Assembly: GCF_000002425.4 (NCBI RefSeq)
Contig: NC_037270.1
Span: 1,859,765 to 1,923,764, forward strand
Length of the DNA stretch: 64,000 nt
Direction of reading: 5' to 3'
Source of the DNA: Physcomitrium patens
Taxonomy: Eukaryota > Streptophyta > Bryopsida > Funariales > Funariaceae
This document shows, piece after piece, positions 61,737-64,000 of the stretch. The notes under the pieces are model-generated. The model had not been told where the DNA came from. It did not search any database and saw only the letters and a program-made list of their open reading frames with translations. A program made the position numbers and the translations under genes. Numbering within the stretch: the first letter of the stretch is position 1; each line of letters starts with the position of its first letter.

Positions 61737-64000
61737 TGTATATTCTTCAAATTCTCCATTCTCTTCTTTTATATTAACAAGGCTTGTCTTTAATATCAAT
61801 ATAAAAAATAAAAATAAATAAAAAAAAGAAGAAAAAAGAACCTTTATGTATTCAATGTTTATATATACAAAAGTGTATTAGTGCAAGTATTTTTTCTCAA
61901 TTAATCTTAAATTGTTTGATTTTTTTTATTGCCTCTACAGTAAAGAGTAACATTATAATTAATTGTTTGATATAATAATTCATAACCTTGTATGCAACAT
62001 TATAAGTTACATTATGAGTCTTGTAAGCAATGTCACAACTAGTATTGTAAACCTTGTAAGCAAATAGTCACAGTGCTATTAAAAGAAGTTGTGAAATTTT
62101 TTCCATTAGAAAAATAAGTCATATCTTGGTTACAAAAATTAGTTTTTTTTTTTTGTTTGTGAGTTGTGCTCGCTTTGTAAAGAAACTTTAATTATTCTGA
62201 AATTTATAATGAATATGTTTTGAGATATAATTGACGTATTTTGTTTGTTGTAGTTATTATAAACCTGACAAAGAAAAAAATAATTTTTTATATCAGAAGC
62301 AACATCAAAGTACTTAAAAATTTTCTGATTCTTAAATTTATTTGGAAGCAACATCTACATTTTCCGGATTTCTCAATTCTGTTTAAAGTTGAGGTGTCAA
62401 ATTTATATAGGAAAATGAGAAATACTTGATCCATGCTTTTTGGTATATAAAATAAAACCATTTTGAACTGTGTTGTACATGAAGCAAGTATATGATGTTG
62501 CATACTGAACATATAAATATTACATTAATGTATTTTATGAGTTTTACTGTTAAGATATGACATACATAATTTATATAAAATATGGGCCTTTGTAGCTATT
62601 TGTTCTTGTTGTTGGGGAATGATACATAAATACATGTGGTGCAAAAGAACATGCAATGTAAAAATAGAAATTATTACACTTAAAAAATATAATTTTAATA
62701 ATAGAAATATTATTTTTTTAATTTGATGTCATTCATTTCTTAATATGTATTTTAAAACTTTTTTGTAGATACTATTTCATGTATTAGTAGTTGATATCAG
62801 TCTATGATTTATTTGCAGCTTATTTTATGATTGTGGTAATGAATTTTGAGCATTTATATAATTTCTGTTTGAATACATAATTATTTCTTGAATCTTTAAG
62901 TTTCTTCATGTGTTTATACCTTGAGGTATTATCTATTATGAATGTAGCTGTATATGCCATCTTTTATTTAATGATATACCTATTTAATATAAAATATATT
63001 GTGAATTCTATTTTAAATTTATTATTATTATTATTATTAATTTCTTTGGCTGTGTCATTTTTTGCTTCTGGCAATTCGAGTAAAAATTTAGCAAACATTC
63101 AAGCAGTTGGTGTGGATGAATCCTTAGATGATTAAACATGTAAACCTCATTCTCTATATCACACTTTTGCACCACTTTCACCAGATAATGCTAACAATAC
63201 TTCATCTGAAACTAAATCATGAACATTGAAAACAAAAGGGTTTACAAAGATTTTACTTATTTAATGGAGAATAAAATAAGAAAATGAGTAATTAAAAACC
63301 TTAAATGAAGTTGAATTGGCAACAAATATGTTAAAATTTGGTAATAAAAAAATGGAGACTATGAAAGAAATTAGAAATTCAGGTTGGCATTCCGAACATA
63401 AAAGAAAAAAGAAGAATCAAAGTACAAGTTTATAAAATTGAAGATTGACTAAGAAAAGATACTAGCTATTTTTTTGTGACCCACATGGTAGCCTAGTATT
63501 GAATTTCTTAGAGTAATCTATTATATATGCTCTAAAACAAAGTCTTGAGAGAGAGATTTATATATATATATATATATATATATTTGAACACTTTTCTTGT
63601 TCAATATTCATATTTTTACACCATATATTTTTTTCATTGTAGTTTTTTCCTTACAATATAAGTGAAATGTATAATATTTCAATATTGTACATGTATGATA
63701 TATTGTAGTTATAAAATCCTTTAAAAAATTAACATTGTGAGCAGTAATAATCTATAACTGAAACTCTATTGTATTTTAAAAAATGTACATACAGCTCAAA
63801 TAATTGATTATTTGTCATGAATTATGAATTCTAAAAAACTTGATCAACAAAGGAATATAAACCACACTCTTGAACATTACTATTCTGGAACAAGAAATTC
63901 TGATATATTTGATATATTAGAGGAGAATGGACCACTATTTCTTGTTCACCACTCTACAAACTTTAATTTTTGAGAAATACCTTCCACAACACTCAAAATT
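61240..64000. other. AT-rich right end
   Basis: No gene recognised. The longest plus-strand frame (62908-63135, 75 codons) begins with a hydrophobic run and looks compositional. TA runs lie at about 61705-61732 and 63559-63582. Confidence 0.6.

Noticed and set aside
62908..63135. Small membrane protein of 75 codons
   Set aside because: The hydrophobic run comes from TTA/ATT triplet repeats; no supporting signals around it.

Overview
The window looks like a nuclear chromosome segment of a land plant. Its genes have many short GT–AG introns, and it carries plant-type aquaporin, PP2C, polygalacturonase and metal-binding HMA genes amid AT-rich, retrotransposon-littered DNA. The gene style and the mix of Ty3/Gypsy and Ty1/Copia debris fit a bryophyte, most likely a moss of the Physcomitrium type. 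That is an inference from general knowledge; no marker in the window proves it.

Layout. Positions 1-5456 are decayed, nested Ty3/Gypsy remains: a minus-strand gag-protease-RT-RNase H series, two copies of an LTR-like repeat, and a plus-strand integrase remnant. Positions 5457-14234 are a nearly complete, young Ty3/Gypsy element with 1.4-kb LTRs, a 4-bp target duplication, primer-binding site, polypurine tract and a recognisable gag-pol. It carries several stop codons and frame changes. A 4 x 69 bp tandem array follows at 14934-15207, then AT-rich DNA to about 19700.

Genes, with exons resolved by hand from splice sites and reading-frame continuity: polygalacturonase (GH28; minus, 19833-22204, 8 exons, 485 aa); protein phosphatase 2C (minus, 31293-34986, 8 exons, 280 aa); methionine aminopeptidase 2 (plus, 39631-43539, 12 coding exons, 479 aa); a PIP-type aquaporin with a frameshift (plus, 55576-56930, 4 exons); and an HMA-domain protein (minus, 58000-59219, 3 coding exons, 316 aa). 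They act in separate processes (cell-wall pectin, phosphosignalling, N-terminal methionine removal, water transport, metal binding). I see no sign of a shared pathway.

Between the genes, 46840-47560 holds a plus-strand Copia RT/RNase H remnant. Positions 47658-52990 hold a decayed minus-strand Copia element with paired LTRs and an initiator-Met-type primer-binding site. Three intermediate-GC stretches (about 22250-25350, 29130-31250 and 53060-54250) have no gene I can identify. The right end (60000-64000) is AT-rich with one unexplained stop-free stretch.

The points most worth a second look are these. The young Gypsy element differs between its LTRs only by transitions, mostly at CpG, with matching stop codons in pol. 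The aquaporin has a single frame break before its last transmembrane segment. The MAP2 introns are extremely C-poor on the coding strand. The first PP2C splice donor is built into a GTTT microsatellite. I found no clearly new multi-gene system.
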